64,000 bases of DNA from Microcoleus sp. AS-A8 (lineage in GTDB: Bacteria > Cyanobacteriota > Cyanobacteriia > Cyanobacteriales > Coleofasciculaceae): positions 62,001-126,000 of the forward strand of contig JAMPKV010000004.1 in the NCBI GenBank assembly GCA_039962225.1, given 5' to 3'. The position numbers were made by a program, and so were the translations under genes. Shown in pieces: positions 1-10,058 of this stretch. Position 1 is the first letter of the stretch, and every line of letters starts with the position of its first letter. The notes below the pieces were generated by a model. The model searched no databases, had not been told where the DNA came from, and saw only the letters and a program-made list of their open reading frames with translations.

Positions 1-693
1 TCCTTTACTATTCTCAGTTTAGCTAACTTCGGCAGAATCCCCAGGCGCTCAAAAGATGCGACGAACACAATAAATGATGGTTAGATCTGAAAGTCTCGAA
101 TCCCCTGAGTTCATCCTCTCTTTTCCGCCTCAGGAGAGAAGTCTTGTATACGAACACATCCCTGAATAGATAACTCAATCAGCTGCCATTGTAATCAGCC
201 TAAGGTTACAATCAAGCTTTAATACTACTTGACTGTTGTGGGCTACCGATTGGAGGTGGATAAAAATAGACGACAAATCTACATGACCTTAACCCAAAAA
301 GAATTTGCCAAGTTTTGATAAACACTCAATAGGCAAGTTTGTCAGTTTTATGAAGATTAACAGAAATATAACATTTTCAAAAAAGATTAATTCAAACTTT
401 TATTAGTCGTTCCAATAAACTTTTCCGCAAGTAAAAATCTTGAGGAATAACATAACATAGAAAAAATCATGCATATTAAGAGTCAATCCATCTATATTTT
501 GTTCACCAATCCTCTGAAAAAAAACTTGAACATTTCCAAGATGCGTTAGTCGAGTTGGTGCCCATGCTCATACTGCCAAAGCAGCCAGTATCACTTCTTT
601 TCGACTCTCCCGTTAATTCCAAAAACGGTGTCATGCGAAGGGTTAAAAGTCTACTTATTTCGGATGCAACTAAAGGGAATAACCAACATAACA
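1..693. other. Left flank without a recognisable gene
   Basis: AT-rich sequence upstream of the large sensor kinase. I find no convincing ORF, RNA gene or repeat. The only open frame, on the minus strand at 503-694, has no recognisable content. The last 100 bases presumably carry the promoter and leader of the kinase gene, but I could not assign -35/-10 boxes with confidence. Confidence 0.5.
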
Positions 694-3600
694 ATGGAAG
701 CCGAATCGTTTAAAGTCCTTTTGGTTGAGGGCAACCTCCAAGAAGCTGCACGTTTTGAAAAGTTCTTATCACAAGCCCGAAGGATAAGCTTTGAGCGGAC
801 TCATGCTCAGCGGCTTGATCAGGCGCTTAAGCTCTTGGAGCGAAACAGATTTGATGTCATTCTATTAAACCTCTCTTTGCCCGATAGTCAGGGGATGGAG
901 GCTGTAGTGAGCGTCCGTGCCAAAGCATCCCTCACACCCATTGTTGTGGTGACCGATCTTGAGCATGAAGGTCTAGCCATGAAGGCCATAACCTCCAGTG
1001 ATCAGGAGTATTTGATCAAAGAAGAAGTGAACAGCCCTTTGCTGGTTTACGTTCTGCGCTATGCCATTGAGCGCCACCAAGCTCAGATTGCCCTGGCCAA
1101 GTCGCAGCAACAAATGGTCAGCATTGTAGAAAGTATTAGCGATGCCTTCTTTGCCTTAAATCACCAATGGCAGTTTACTTACATCAACGGGCAAGCCGCA
1201 CAGCTTTTCGATAAAACCCCTGATGAACTCCTCGGTAAAACCTTGTGGGATGAGCTTCCCGAACACGCTAACTCCATTTGCTTTGAGCAATATCACAAGG
1301 TAGTAAACGAGCAGGTTTGTGTCATATTTGAACAATTTTGTTCCCATCGTAACCTCTCCTATGAAGTCCGAGCCTACCCCTCTCCAGACGGACTCTACGC
1401 TTATCTCCACATTCGCGAGACTTGTGGCGAGGTTCGCTTACGCCAGCAGGTTGAGCAAGCACTAGAACGAGAGCGCCAGCAATTGCGGGAGATTATTGCC
1501 AATGCTCCCGTTGCCATCGCCATGTTCGATACACAGATGCGCTGTCTGGTGCATTCTCACAAGTGGTCAATGGATTACGGCTTAGAAGGACAGTCCATGA
1601 TGGGTCGGACGCTGTGTGAGGTTTTTTCCGACTTTCCACACCGCTGGCAGGCTGTGGTGCAACGCGCGTTAAACGGTGAAGTCTTGTCCCAGCCGGAAGA
1701 TAAGTGGGAACGAGAAGATGGTTCCACTCTCTACCTCCGTTGGGCCGTTCAACCTTGGTCTACCCCCGAAGGCTCCGTGGGGGGTGTGGTGATTGCTACC
1801 GACCGAATCAACGAGTTGGTAGAAGCCAGAGAAGCGGCATTAGAAAACTCGCGACTCAAATCCCAATTTCTCGCCAATATGAGTCACGAAATCCGCACCC
1901 CCATGAATGGGGTGTTGGGGATGACCGAATTGCTGGCAAAAACAGACCTTAATCCTGAACAAGTAGACTTTGTGCAGACGCTACGCGTCAGTGCCGAGAA
2001 TTTGCTGACGCTGCTCAACGACATTCTCGACTTTTCCAAACTGGAAGCCAGTGAAATGCGTCTGGAGATTCAAGAATTTGACTTAAACCGCTGCATAGAA
2101 GATGTTGCGGATTTATTGGCAACCGCAGCTCAGAGCAAAGGGTTAGAATTAGCCGTTTTAATTGATAATAATGTGCCGCGACAGTTACTGGGGGATGCTC
2201 ATCGACTGCGGCAGATTTTGATGAATTTGGTTGGGAATGCGATCAAATTTACGTTTGCGGGAGAAGTGGTGATTCAAGTGTCCTTAGAATTTGAGACTTC
2301 GACCTATTCTGAACTACGATTTTCCGTAACGGATACAGGGATCGGCATTGCACCCGCAGACCAAAAGAAGCTGTTTCAATCCTTTTCCCAAGTGGATACT
2401 TCCAGCACGCGGCAGCATGGAGGTAGCGGCTTAGGCTTAGCCATTTGTAAGCAGTTGGTAGAACTGATGGGGGGTGAAATCGGCGTTGCCAGTCGAGGGG
2501 GAGCTTTCGTGGCGGGGCGGTGGTCGGTGAAAGTGGCTTCACAGCAGGGAAAAAAGAGCAGGAAATCTGCCGTTTTCCTGCCGAGAGGAGCCGAAACACC
2601 AGAGAAACCGGAGAAATTTTTCCCACCCTGTGTACTAGCGTGCCCTGCTGAGCTTCCTAAAATCACGCCTCCAACCCTACCATCCCCGCTCCCCCTATCC
2701 TCCTGTCCCAAGCAGGGGTCAACTTTCTGGTTCACCTTACCACTGGTGAAACAAGCGAGTAATCTAGCTACGCCACCACCCGCTCTTGATTTGGTTGGGT
2801 TGAAATTGTTAATTGTCAGTGGTAACGCCACCATTCGGAAAGTGGTGCATTCTCTGGCAATCTTTTGGGGAATGGATGTCTTGGAAGCGTCCAGTTGTGA
2901 AGAAGCTGTCACGGTTTGGCGATCTGTTGAGCGCAAAAACCAGTTTATTGATGTCGCAATTTTTGACTTGAACTTGCTAGACAGGGAAAGCGAAAGTGTC
3001 AGAGCGGCTTTGGCTTTAGTGCTTCAAACCCAGAGTGCCAGTCAGGCTGCGACTGATTTAACCCGTAACACTGGCACAAACGCCTGGGAGTCGGTTAATT
3101 TACCCGGTTCTAGTCACACAACAGGGCTACATAGCTCAACAAAGTGGTTGCTGATGAACTCGGTGCAAGAGCGATCGCTGGCGTTACGTCTGATGGATTT
3201 GGGGTTTAGTGGGTGTATCACCAAGCCCTTGAAAGCCTCTAAGCTATTGGGTTGTCTCAGGCAGGTTTTGATGCCCTTGGATGAGTTGAAGCATCCGAGT
3301 CAGGTTACTGTGCTTCAACCGCCCTTACTAACGCCAAAGAGCGTATCCTACCGCTCAAAGGTGAAAATTTTGTTGGTAGAAGATACTCCGACTAACCAAA
3401 AAGTTGTACTCAATCAATTGAAAATGTTGGGTTATGAGGCCGATTGTGTAGTTAACGGCAGACAAGCACTCGACTTGCTAACGCGGTGTCTCAGCTTAGC
3501 TGGGACTGGCGAGCAAAAACTGTTGGCAGGGGAAGACAGTGAAATGGATGCTCTAGTGATGGCGTCCCAGTGGGATGAAGTCCGAATCGGAGAATTTCCT

Positions 3601-4449
3601 CACGTCACGCCCGAACTGGGCGTCGATAACACTCCGATTGTTGCGAATGCTTGGCGAACGCTCCGTACTGCCCCTTTGGAGCCATCACGAACAGCTGTTC
3701 GTTCGCTGATGCCGTCATCTGCTTCCCCCTATGACATTATCCTGATGGACTGTCAGATGCCTATTATGGATGGTTACGAAGCCACCCACCACTTGCGTGC
3801 CTTTGAAGGTGCATCGCGTCGAACAGTCGTGATTGCGATGACAGCAAATGCTTTGGTAGGCGATCGCGAAAAGTGTCTGGCGGCAGACATGGATGACTAC
3901 ATCAGCAAACCCGTAAGGCTAGAAGAATTGGAACAAGTGTTAGAGCGTTGGCTACCGCCGCGAGTCAAGGAATTAGCCAGTTTAGGAATCAAAGAGCCAG
4001 AATTCCCATCCGGGCACTTGAGCATTGCCACGACTCAAAACTCACCACCATTGACTCCCAACGTTTATCACCTCTCTAGTCCCTTAACAATTCCCCCATC
4101 CGTTGCCAAACATGCCAATGAAGTACCTGTCGATTTAGAGCGTTTGTCAGAACTCTCTAGAGGAGATACGGAATTTCTGAAAGAACTTTTACAAGTCTTT
4201 TTAGAAGATGCACTCGTTTACTTGGAAGAATTAAAGAATGCCCTTGCAGTAGGAGATTGTACCACTTTGGCTCGTCGCGCCCACCAACTCAAAGGTTCAA
4301 GTGCAACGGTAGCCATCTATAAGATGCCAGAAATCGCCGCTGAGTTAGAGCGTCAGGCTGAAAACAATCAGCTTTTGGGAGCTTCGGAGCTGCTCGTTGA
4401 ATTAGATGAGATTCTAGAGTGTATTCAAGCCTTCATCAGTGAGGGTTAG
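694..4449 (+). CDS. Hybrid sensor histidine kinase with pseudo-receiver, PAS, HisKA/HATPase, two receivers and Hpt
   Basis: A cytoplasmic multi-step phosphorelay kinase of about 1251 residues. Order of domains: N-terminal receiver-like domain (about 5-120), two PAS-like regions (about 145-390), HisKA with the MSHEIRTP box (His398), HATPase with the N, G1 and G2 boxes, a receiver with FDLNLLD, a C-terminal receiver whose acceptor is Asp1019 (ILMDCQMP), and an Hpt domain with His1197 in RAHQLKG. No membrane segment is seen. In the first receiver the phospho-acceptor is Asn (LLNLSLPDS) and the acidic pocket reads VEGN rather than VEDN, so it is probably not phosphorylated. About 70 residues of low-complexity Pro/Lys-rich sequence split the ATPase domain before [10 protein letters not shown], and about 75 residues are inserted in the last receiver. 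An upstream GTG at 628 is in frame, but homology begins at [11 protein letters not shown], so the ATG at 694 is preferred. Confidence 0.85.
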   Translation: MEAESFKVLLVEGNLQEAARFEKFLSQARRISFERTHAQRLDQALKLLERNRFDVILLNLSLPDSQGMEAVVSVRAKASLTPIVVVTDLEHEGLAMKAITSSDQEYLIKEEVNSPLLVYVLRYAIERHQAQIALAKSQQQMVSIVESISDAFFALNHQWQFTYINGQAAQLFDKTPDELLGKTLWDELPEHANSICFEQYHKVVNEQVCVIFEQFCSHRNLSYEVRAYPSPDGLYAYLHIRETCGEVRLRQQVEQALERERQQLREIIANAPVAIAMFDTQMRCLVHSHKWSMDYGLEGQSMMGRTLCEVFSDFPHRWQAVVQRALNGEVLSQPEDKWEREDGSTLYLRWAVQPWSTPEGSVGGVVIATDRINELVEAREAALENSRLKSQFLANMSHEIRTPMNGVLGMTELLAKTDLNPEQVDFVQTLRVSAENLLTLLNDILDFSKLEASEMRLEIQEFDLNRCIEDVADLLATAAQSKGLELAVLIDNNVPRQLLGDAHRLRQILMNLVGNAIKFTFAGEVVIQVSLEFETSTYSELRFSVTDTGIGIAPADQKKLFQSFSQVDTSSTRQHGGSGLGLAICKQLVELMGGEIGVASRGGAFVAGRWSVKVASQQGKKSRKSAVFLPRGAETPEKPEKFFPPCVLACPAELPKITPPTLPSPLPLSSCPKQGSTFWFTLPLVKQASNLATPPPALDLVGLKLLIVSGNATIRKVVHSLAIFWGMDVLEASSCEEAVTVWRSVERKNQFIDVAIFDLNLLDRESESVRAALALVLQTQSASQAATDLTRNTGTNAWESVNLPGSSHTTGLHSSTKWLLMNSVQERSLALRLMDLGFSGCITKPLKASKLLGCLRQVLMPLDELKHPSQVTVLQPPLLTPKSVSYRSKVKILLVEDTPTNQKVVLNQLKMLGYEADCVVNGRQALDLLTRCLSLAGTGEQKLLAGEDSEMDALVMASQWDEVRIGEFPHVTPELGVDNTPIVANAWRTLRTAPLEPSRTAVRSLMPSSASPYDIILMDCQMPIMDGYEATHHLRAFEGASRRTVVIAMTANALVGDREKCLAADMDDYISKPVRLEELEQVLERWLPPRVKELASLGIKEPEFPSGHLSIATTQNSPPLTPNVYHLSSPLTIPPSVAKHANEVPVDLERLSELSRGDTEFLKELLQVFLEDALVYLEELKNALAVGDCTTLARRAHQLKGSSATVAIYKMPEIAAELERQAENNQLLGASELLVELDEILECIQAFISEG

Positions 4450-4548
4450 GATGCATCATCGTTGATGGGAGTTTAAGCTCATGAGATTATGATTAAACAT
4501 ATTCTTGGTTCATATAAAACGCTCAAAAAGACGTATCGATCATAGAAA

Positions 4549-5379
4549 ATGACTCAACCCATCTGTTACCTTAATGGGAAATATGTTCCATTCGATCAGG
4601 CTTGCCTGCCCCTTAATGATTTAGGCATTGTCCGAGGGTATGGAGTCTTTGATTTTCTCCGCACTTATAACGCAGTACCCTTTAAACTCACAGAACATGT
4701 TCAAAGGCTGCAAAATTCAGCGAAATTAATTGGCTTGAGTTTACCGTGGTCAACCGCAGAAATCGAAGAGATCACGCAAAATACACTCACACACAATCAT
4801 CTCCCTGAAGCTAACATTCGGATTGTCGTGACGGGTGGAGCTTCCGCTGACTTTATTACACCTCTCGGTCAACCAAGTCTAATGGTGATTGTCACTCCTG
4901 TTTCTAAATATCCCCAGGAATATTATGAACAAGGCATAAAAGTGATCACTGTACCCATAGAGCGGTTCATTCCTAAAGCCAAAAGCCTGAATTATATCTC
5001 GGCGATTGGGGCACTCCAACAAGCCAAACAAACGAATGCAGTTGAAGCACTCTATATGAATTCGCAGGGGGATGTATTGGAAGGAACAACTACAAATTTC
5101 TTTGTTTTTCGAGGCTCTCAACTCATTACACCGAAAGAAGGTATTTTGAATGGGATCACAAGAGATGTGATTTTGGAACTGGCTAAAGATAGATTTGAAA
5201 TCGTTGAACAATCGATTGCTTACAGCCAGTTAAATCATTGTGATGAAGCGTTTATCACCTCTTCCACTAAAGAGATAATGCCCGTCGTTCAAATTGATGA
5301 GTTATATATCTCGCAAGGTAAACCAGGAGAAAACACTCAAAGTTTAATGCATTTATTTCATAAGTATACGAAAGGCTGA
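4549..5379 (+). CDS. Aminotransferase class IV (PLP-dependent)
   Basis: A 276-residue fold-type IV PLP enzyme of the branched-chain/D-amino-acid transaminase and 4-amino-4-deoxychorismate lyase superfamily. The N-terminal YLNGKYVPFDQA and GYGVFDFLRTY segments are typical. The central KSLNYISAIGALQQAK region is expected to hold the catalytic Lys, and LEGTTTNFFVF with GILNGITRDVILELA is the conserved cofactor-phosphate side. Length is normal for the family. The substrate cannot be decided from the sequence; an ilvE-like or D-alanine aminotransferase role is possible. It follows the kinase by 99 bp and may be transcribed separately. Confidence 0.85.
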   Translation: MTQPICYLNGKYVPFDQACLPLNDLGIVRGYGVFDFLRTYNAVPFKLTEHVQRLQNSAKLIGLSLPWSTAEIEEITQNTLTHNHLPEANIRIVVTGGASADFITPLGQPSLMVIVTPVSKYPQEYYEQGIKVITVPIERFIPKAKSLNYISAIGALQQAKQTNAVEALYMNSQGDVLEGTTTNFFVFRGSQLITPKEGILNGITRDVILELAKDRFEIVEQSIAYSQLNHCDEAFITSSTKEIMPVVQIDELYISQGKPGENTQSLMHLFHKYTKG

Positions 5380-5442
5380 TGTGGGGTTTTCTCTATTAAC
5401 CCAAGCCCTAGGGATAGGCATCGCATGATTGCCCCCAAGACT

Positions 5443-6261
5443 TTATTGTGTTGAGATAAACCAATCGATCAGTTTTCGAGCAATACTCAGTTTAGGAGGA
5501 AGCAACGGCAAATTGTGTTTGCTAAACCAGGCCGCATCTGACAATTCTTCAGGTTCGATCACAATTTCACCACTGGCATAGGTGGCAGTGAATCCAATCA
5601 TCAGGGAGTTGGGAAACGGCCAGGGTTGTGAGCCAAAATAACGAATGTCTTTAATCTCAATCCCCACTTCTTCACGTACCTCTCGCACCACTGTCTCTTC
5701 CAAGGATTCTCCCGGTTCCACAAATCCAGCGATTAAAGCATACATCCCGGCTGGCAACCGGGGGGCACGAGCCAATAAGATCTCTTCACCACGACAAATG
5801 AGCACAATAATCGCAGGCGAGAGGCGAGGATAATTAACGAATCCACACTTGGGGCAACGCTTGGCACGCTCATTGGGTAATTGAGTGGTTGGCGTGGCGC
5901 AGTGTCCGCAGTACTGGTGGGTACGATCCCACTCTACGATTTGAATAGCACGACCACTGAGTACAAACAAGTCTTCGTCTAACGTTCCGTACAATTCGCG
6001 CAGTCCCCGCAAAGCCATGCCATCAAGTAGACTGACATCTTGGGGTAGTTGTGCCGAGTAACAAGGCTGAGCATCCAAGGTGCCGAGAAATTGGGTTCGC
6101 ACGGGTACCAAGCCAATCTCTGCGAGGTTGATCAGGTTGGGAATTTCGCTGATTGTTCCTTCCAGGCGAACTAAGAGCTGATTGCCGACAAAGGCGAACC
6201 ACCAAGCGGGTTCAGATTGTACTGCCGGTGGCGCAATGGCAGGGATGAAGATTCGATGCAT
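5443..6261 (-). CDS. nudC: NAD(+) diphosphatase, NudC family Nudix hydrolase
   Basis: A 272-residue Nudix hydrolase. It has the zinc ribbon (YCGHCATPT and RCPKCGFVNYPRLSPA), followed by the Nudix box from GFVEPGESLEETVVREVREEVG, and then a segment ending SLMIGFTATY that resembles the SQPWPFPNSLM signature of NudC. Members cleave NADH/NAD+ to NMN(H) and AMP, and in bacteria also remove NAD caps from RNA. It is convergent with the aminotransferase gene. The family assignment is firm; RNA decapping here is inferred from the family. Confidence 0.93.
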   Translation of the reverse strand: MHRIFIPAIAPPAVQSEPAWWFAFVGNQLLVRLEGTISEIPNLINLAEIGLVPVRTQFLGTLDAQPCYSAQLPQDVSLLDGMALRGLRELYGTLDEDLFVLSGRAIQIVEWDRTHQYCGHCATPTTQLPNERAKRCPKCGFVNYPRLSPAIIVLICRGEEILLARAPRLPAGMYALIAGFVEPGESLEETVVREVREEVGIEIKDIRYFGSQPWPFPNSLMIGFTATYASGEIVIEPEELSDAAWFSKHNLPLLPPKLSIARKLIDWFISTQ

Positions 6262-6458
6262 ATCAATAGAGTGCGTTCGTGTAGCGTGCCGCAGATCGTC
6301 GCCTTGATCGTATCATTGCGATCGCCATCTTCTAAGGGACTTCTTCAGTAGCCCAGAATGTCCTTTCCGCTCACGGCAAGACATCGCGTTGCTCTATCAC
6401 CGTAAATACCCTGGCATGATGATTAAGGATGTTGTTTAAAGCAGGGGGAACTTAAATT

Positions 6459-6695
6459 ATGCGGTGTGCCATTATTAGTCGTGCGGGGCAAGTCTTGGCT
6501 AGGGGAAGCCTGGTTCTTCACAAAGGCGATGAGGGTGAATTGCGCTTGGATTTGCAAACCGATGGAGGAAGGCTGATCGAGGGTGGAATCATTGAGCCGG
6601 ATGGAGATATGACATCAGCCAGTGAACGGTTATTTAGTCGGTTCTTAGAAGTCTGGGGTATGAGCGATTTGACGTTGACTGTCACAGTCCGATAA
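6459..6695 (+). CDS. Small conserved-looking hypothetical protein
   Basis: A 78-residue acidic protein with no signal peptide or membrane segment. It starts at an ATG after an A/G-rich leader (GGGGGAAC about 10 nt upstream). The balanced composition and good start make it more likely a gene than chance. I do not recognise a domain and no function is proposed. Confidence 0.55.
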   Translation: MRCAIISRAGQVLARGSLVLHKGDEGELRLDLQTDGGRLIEGGIIEPDGDMTSASERLFSRFLEVWGMSDLTLTVTVR

Positions 6696-6975
6696 GCGAT
6701 CGCTTTTGGCACCACTGTGTTGGTAAGCGAATAATATTAGTTTTAAACAAAGAAAACGCTGAACACAATTGCTATTGGAGAATTCTCTAGGCCAAAAACC
6801 GGATTGATTAAAACCGTGCGATTGCCTTGTTGGTGCCGCAGGTGATCACTTTCCTACAGATCGGTTGTTTTTCTGGGACAGATACTCCACCCATCCCCAA
6901 TAGGGTTTACCAATAAATTAGGCTAAAATCTGCTCAAACCCAGTATTCAGCTATATACGTGGTGGGGGGAAGCAA

Positions 6976-7503
6976 ATGGTTCGTCTAAAAGGTTTGTTGG
7001 TTGGAGTAACGGCCATGATGTTGGGGGGTGTCGCGACTGTCGCCGGTCTTGGAGCAACCACACAACCAGCATCCGCTCAGGCGGCCTATGGCAGTTATGT
7101 GGGTGCTGGAGCGACCTTTGGGATTAATGACGGCCCACAGGGCAATGGTCGGCAAATCGGTGGAGTGCTGGCAGTACGCTACAAACTTTTGGAACTTCCT
7201 TTATCTCTGCGAGCACAAGCTTTGATTGGCGCTGGTACCGCTGTTGTGCCTACGATTTCCTATGATGTGCCTCTAAACTGGCAAACCGATGCTTATCTAG
7301 GTGTCGGAGCCGCCTTCGCCAGTGGGGATACACCTTCACCCGTGGGCGATAAGACTAGCTTGGCACTACAACCGGGTGTCGATTACGTCGTCCCGAATAG
7401 CAATACAGTTCTTTTTGGCAATGCGATTATTGCCTTCGACGCCTATCGCAATGGGGGAGGAACAGCCGTTTCCGTTCAAGGCGGCGTGGGTGTGAGATTT
7501 TAA
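6976..7503 (+). CDS. Secreted beta-barrel-like outer-membrane protein, unknown role
   Basis: A 175-residue protein with a clear signal peptide (hydrophobic core LLVGVTAMMLGGVATVAGLGA, cleavage near ASAQA). It is followed by alternating Gly/aromatic strands (AYGSYVGAGATFGI, GGVLAVRYKL, DAYLGVGAAFASG) and ends in an aromatic residue (GVGVRF), as expected for an outer-membrane beta-barrel. A GGGGGAAG ribosome-binding site precedes the ATG. Its 3' end overlaps, on the opposite strand, the 3' extension of the signal peptidase gene. Confidence 0.75.
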   Translation: MVRLKGLLVGVTAMMLGGVATVAGLGATTQPASAQAAYGSYVGAGATFGINDGPQGNGRQIGGVLAVRYKLLELPLSLRAQALIGAGTAVVPTISYDVPLNWQTDAYLGVGAAFASGDTPSPVGDKTSLALQPGVDYVVPNSNTVLFGNAIIAFDAYRNGGGTAVSVQGGVGVRF

Positions 7504-8592
7504 CGAATGACTGATCAAAAGGGACTGAACTCGTTGGGGTGGCCAGTAAATTTTGTAAGCTTTACCCACAATATAGCCTTGTTTTAAAAATCCCCAAATG
7601 TGGGAGTCAAAACTGTTGTTGCGATTGTCACCCATGACAAAGTAAGAGTCAGCCGGCACTACCTGCTGTTCTAATTCATAGATGGGAGGTTCTTCAATAT
7701 AAACTTCTTGTAGCGGTTGGTTGTTGATATAAACGATGCCGTTGGTAATGTGAATCATTTGCCCCGGTTCCCCAATCACGCGCTTAATGAAATATTCTGC
7801 TTCGTTGTTGTTGGACTGATTGTCCAGGCGTTTGGCCGCGTCAGGTACTCGAAAAACGACCATGTCTCCCCGTCGTGGGAAGTAAGGGCTGGATTTGTGG
7901 ACTAAGATTCTGTCTCCTACCTGGAGCGTCGGTAACATAGACTTGCTGGGTATCTCGAAAAGTTCTATTTTTTGCTCAATCCATAGGGGCAGATAGTTAC
8001 TAATGAGTCCAACAACAAGGACGAATAAAGCAATGAGAGTAATTAGATGTGACTTTGCTTTTTTAGGCTTGGGAAAAACCACAAACGCATCGTAACAAGC
8101 GACCGCTGAGATAATAGGAATAAATACAATTAGATGAGAGAAAATATTAGCAAGGCTGGAAAAAATAATAATTAATGACAGGAGAAAACCACCCAAAATG
8201 GCTTTTTCCAAATAAAATTGACCCAGTCCTGGTAAGATTCGAGAGAGGAAAACGGCAAACCAAGGGTCTTTGTTAATTCTGGGAATTTTTTCAGATAACT
8301 GAACATTTAAGTGCCTCCTCGCACAGAAGTAGGCATCAAATAGATTCAAAATATAGATAGCAGTGATGGGGAATAAACAGCTAATCCCAGTCACCGTATT
8401 GCCGTTAGGACTGAATATAGACCAAGCCGCGATCGCAATCAATACCAGTTGACTGCATAGAAATCCTATTCCCCTGACCCTCTCACCGACGTATAACTGT
8501 CCTATACCTGGAAAAAACATCGAAAGATTAACAGCTAACCAGGGTTCGGGGGAAAGTTTGATGCTTTGACCCTCTACAGCAATCAAGGGCAT
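7366..8592 (-). CDS. lepB: Signal peptidase I with an N-terminal multi-pass membrane region
   Basis: A 408-residue protein. The first ~200 residues contain several hydrophobic helices in two similar halves, each with a PGIGQLY or PGLGQFY motif, as in small multi-TM domains fused to cyanobacterial signal peptidases. The catalytic part follows: IPSKSMLPTL with the nucleophile Ser, RRGDMVVF, YFIKRVIGEPG with the general-base Lys, and GDNRNNSFDSHIWG (box E). It cleaves signal peptides on the outer face of the inner membrane. The usual family end (YWPPQRVQSL) is passed by about 50 residues that run antisense into the beta-barrel gene at 6976-7503; this tail is probably acquired or non-functional. 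The start at ATG 8592 has no strong ribosome-binding site. Confidence 0.88.
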   Translation of the reverse strand: MPLIAVEGQSIKLSPEPWLAVNLSMFFPGIGQLYVGERVRGIGFLCSQLVLIAIAAWSIFSPNGNTVTGISCLFPITAIYILNLFDAYFCARRHLNVQLSEKIPRINKDPWFAVFLSRILPGLGQFYLEKAILGGFLLSLIIIFSSLANIFSHLIVFIPIISAVACYDAFVVFPKPKKAKSHLITLIALFVLVVGLISNYLPLWIEQKIELFEIPSKSMLPTLQVGDRILVHKSSPYFPRRGDMVVFRVPDAAKRLDNQSNNNEAEYFIKRVIGEPGQMIHITNGIVYINNQPLQEVYIEEPPIYELEQQVVPADSYFVMGDNRNNSFDSHIWGFLKQGYIVGKAYKIYWPPQRVQSLLISHSLKSHTHAALNGNGCSSPIAIGVEGNNRIAKKNCIAIRDDVIDTRL

Positions 8593-8724
8593 TGTTTTGA
8601 GTTTTAAATCCGTAAACTAGCTCTGGGGGTAGTTTAACTTTAGCAAAACGCTGCAATGCCCGTACTCTCTTATAAGGTCGGCGCTGGGACGCGCTACAAT
8701 CGCAAGATTTAGCGCGGGAGGATG

Positions 8725-9564
8725 TCACCGGATAGACTTTCTCGAAGTCGAGGAACCATTCACAACCTGTAAGCGCTGCGTAACCATTGTCATGCCATCC
8801 TTACGCACCAACACCGCTGACAGCCAATGGTCTTGGGGTTTCGTCGGGGCTTTACCCATCTTAAAAATTCCACCGGCTGGTAGTAAATCCAGCTTAAATT
8901 CACTCGGTTTAGCATAGAGATCGGGCTTAATCGTGTCTTCCAAAGCCCCCCCTAGTAGCAAACTATCCCCCAAAGGTTCCTTGACAATCACATCAAAGCT
9001 AAAAGACTGACCGGGACGCACCTGCTCTGGTAGCTGTACTTCAATATGGGGAGGATTGGTACCGGACATCTGTTGCGTGCGCTCTGCCAAAATTTCCTGC
9101 TGCACAATTTTTTGGTTTTCAATGCGCTGGCGCGATCGCATAGTGGATTCGAGTTTCAGCGTCGTACCATTACTTGGCTTCGTTCCCGTAATATACGTCA
9201 CCGTTTCTGCAACAACTCCATTGCCCTCACTTTTCCAATCCTTGAGTTCTGTACGGTAATTCAACTGGGAGTAGCGCTGCCACAGTTGACTGATCGCTTT
9301 TTCCATGGAACCGCGTGTCAAACCATCGGAATGTTTGAAATTACCACCGTAGAACTGCATCACACCCGGAACATCACGACGATTTGCGGCTGCATCGATT
9401 TGCGTCAACATGTCTTTAAGCTGAGGAGGTGCTGTTTCGGGGCTTTCCGCTTGCACAATCCTGGCCCATCCCATGGTAAGACCTAAACTGAGTACAAACA
9501 ACACTGACCAGCTCACACGGAGAGACTTGGCAAAGGATATCAGGGATTGGGAGCGCTTTTGCAT
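8725..9564 (-). CDS. Exported NTF2-like (SnoaL-type) protein
   Basis: About 279 residues. From the Met chosen here (MQKRSQ), a classical signal peptide with core SWSVLFVLSLGLTMGWA and cleavage near VQAE is followed by an NTF2-like domain (LTQIDAAANRRDVPGVMQFYGGNFKHSDG through KLESTMRSRQRI) and a C-terminal beta-rich domain. Alternative in-frame starts lie at 9585, 9594 and a TTG at 9621. NTF2-like domains serve as enzymes or ligand binders; no catalytic set can be named. Likely periplasmic. Confidence 0.65.
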   Translation of the reverse strand: MQKRSQSLISFAKSLRVSWSVLFVLSLGLTMGWARIVQAESPETAPPQLKDMLTQIDAAANRRDVPGVMQFYGGNFKHSDGLTRGSMEKAISQLWQRYSQLNYRTELKDWKSEGNGVVAETVTYITGTKPSNGTTLKLESTMRSRQRIENQKIVQQEILAERTQQMSGTNPPHIEVQLPEQVRPGQSFSFDVIVKEPLGDSLLLGGALEDTIKPDLYAKPSEFKLDLLPAGGIFKMGKAPTKPQDHWLSAVLVRKDGMTMVTQRLQVVNGSSTSRKSIR

Positions 9565-10058
9565 AGAACTTACTGGATTGTGCATTGAGAGCATACTAGG
9601 GGATAGTTTAATAAACGCCAATTTCGTCTAAATAATTGAAGCTTGGAGGCTCCATTCGTTACTTTATAACTGATTGTCGATCTTAGCTTACTCGTCGAAA
9701 GCCCCACACTCTACCTGTATCTTTACCTGAGAGTAAAGCTACCTACCGGAACAAGCACACTCTTGGCGACTGCACGAATTTGATGAGACCTTTTGTAGGA
9801 ATGATTGAAACCTCGCCCATGAATATATCGAATAATGATTGAGATTCCCGTTCGGCAGAGTAAATTATTGAGGCGTAAGACAGTGGAAGAGCCTAGGGAG
9901 TAAAATTGCCGGATTGGACATTGGGGGAATCGTAGGAAATAGTTTATATAGATATAGATGGTTACACCGTATTCCAGAAGGATACTCAAGTTGCCAATTT
10001 ACAGCTAATCTTTAGATTTTAACGGAAAGTCCAGCCGCCCGTAGGAGAACAAAGAACC
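9565..10058. other. Intergenic region between divergent genes
   Basis: About 490 bases between the divergent NTF2-like gene and murG. It must contain both promoters. The open frame at 9723-9989 (minus) looks random. An AGGAG element at 10044-10048 serves the murG start; nothing else is assignable. Confidence 0.4.

Noticed and set aside
9723-9989. 88-codon minus-strand frame
   Set aside because: Composition looks random and it lies in the promoter region of murG and its divergent neighbour.
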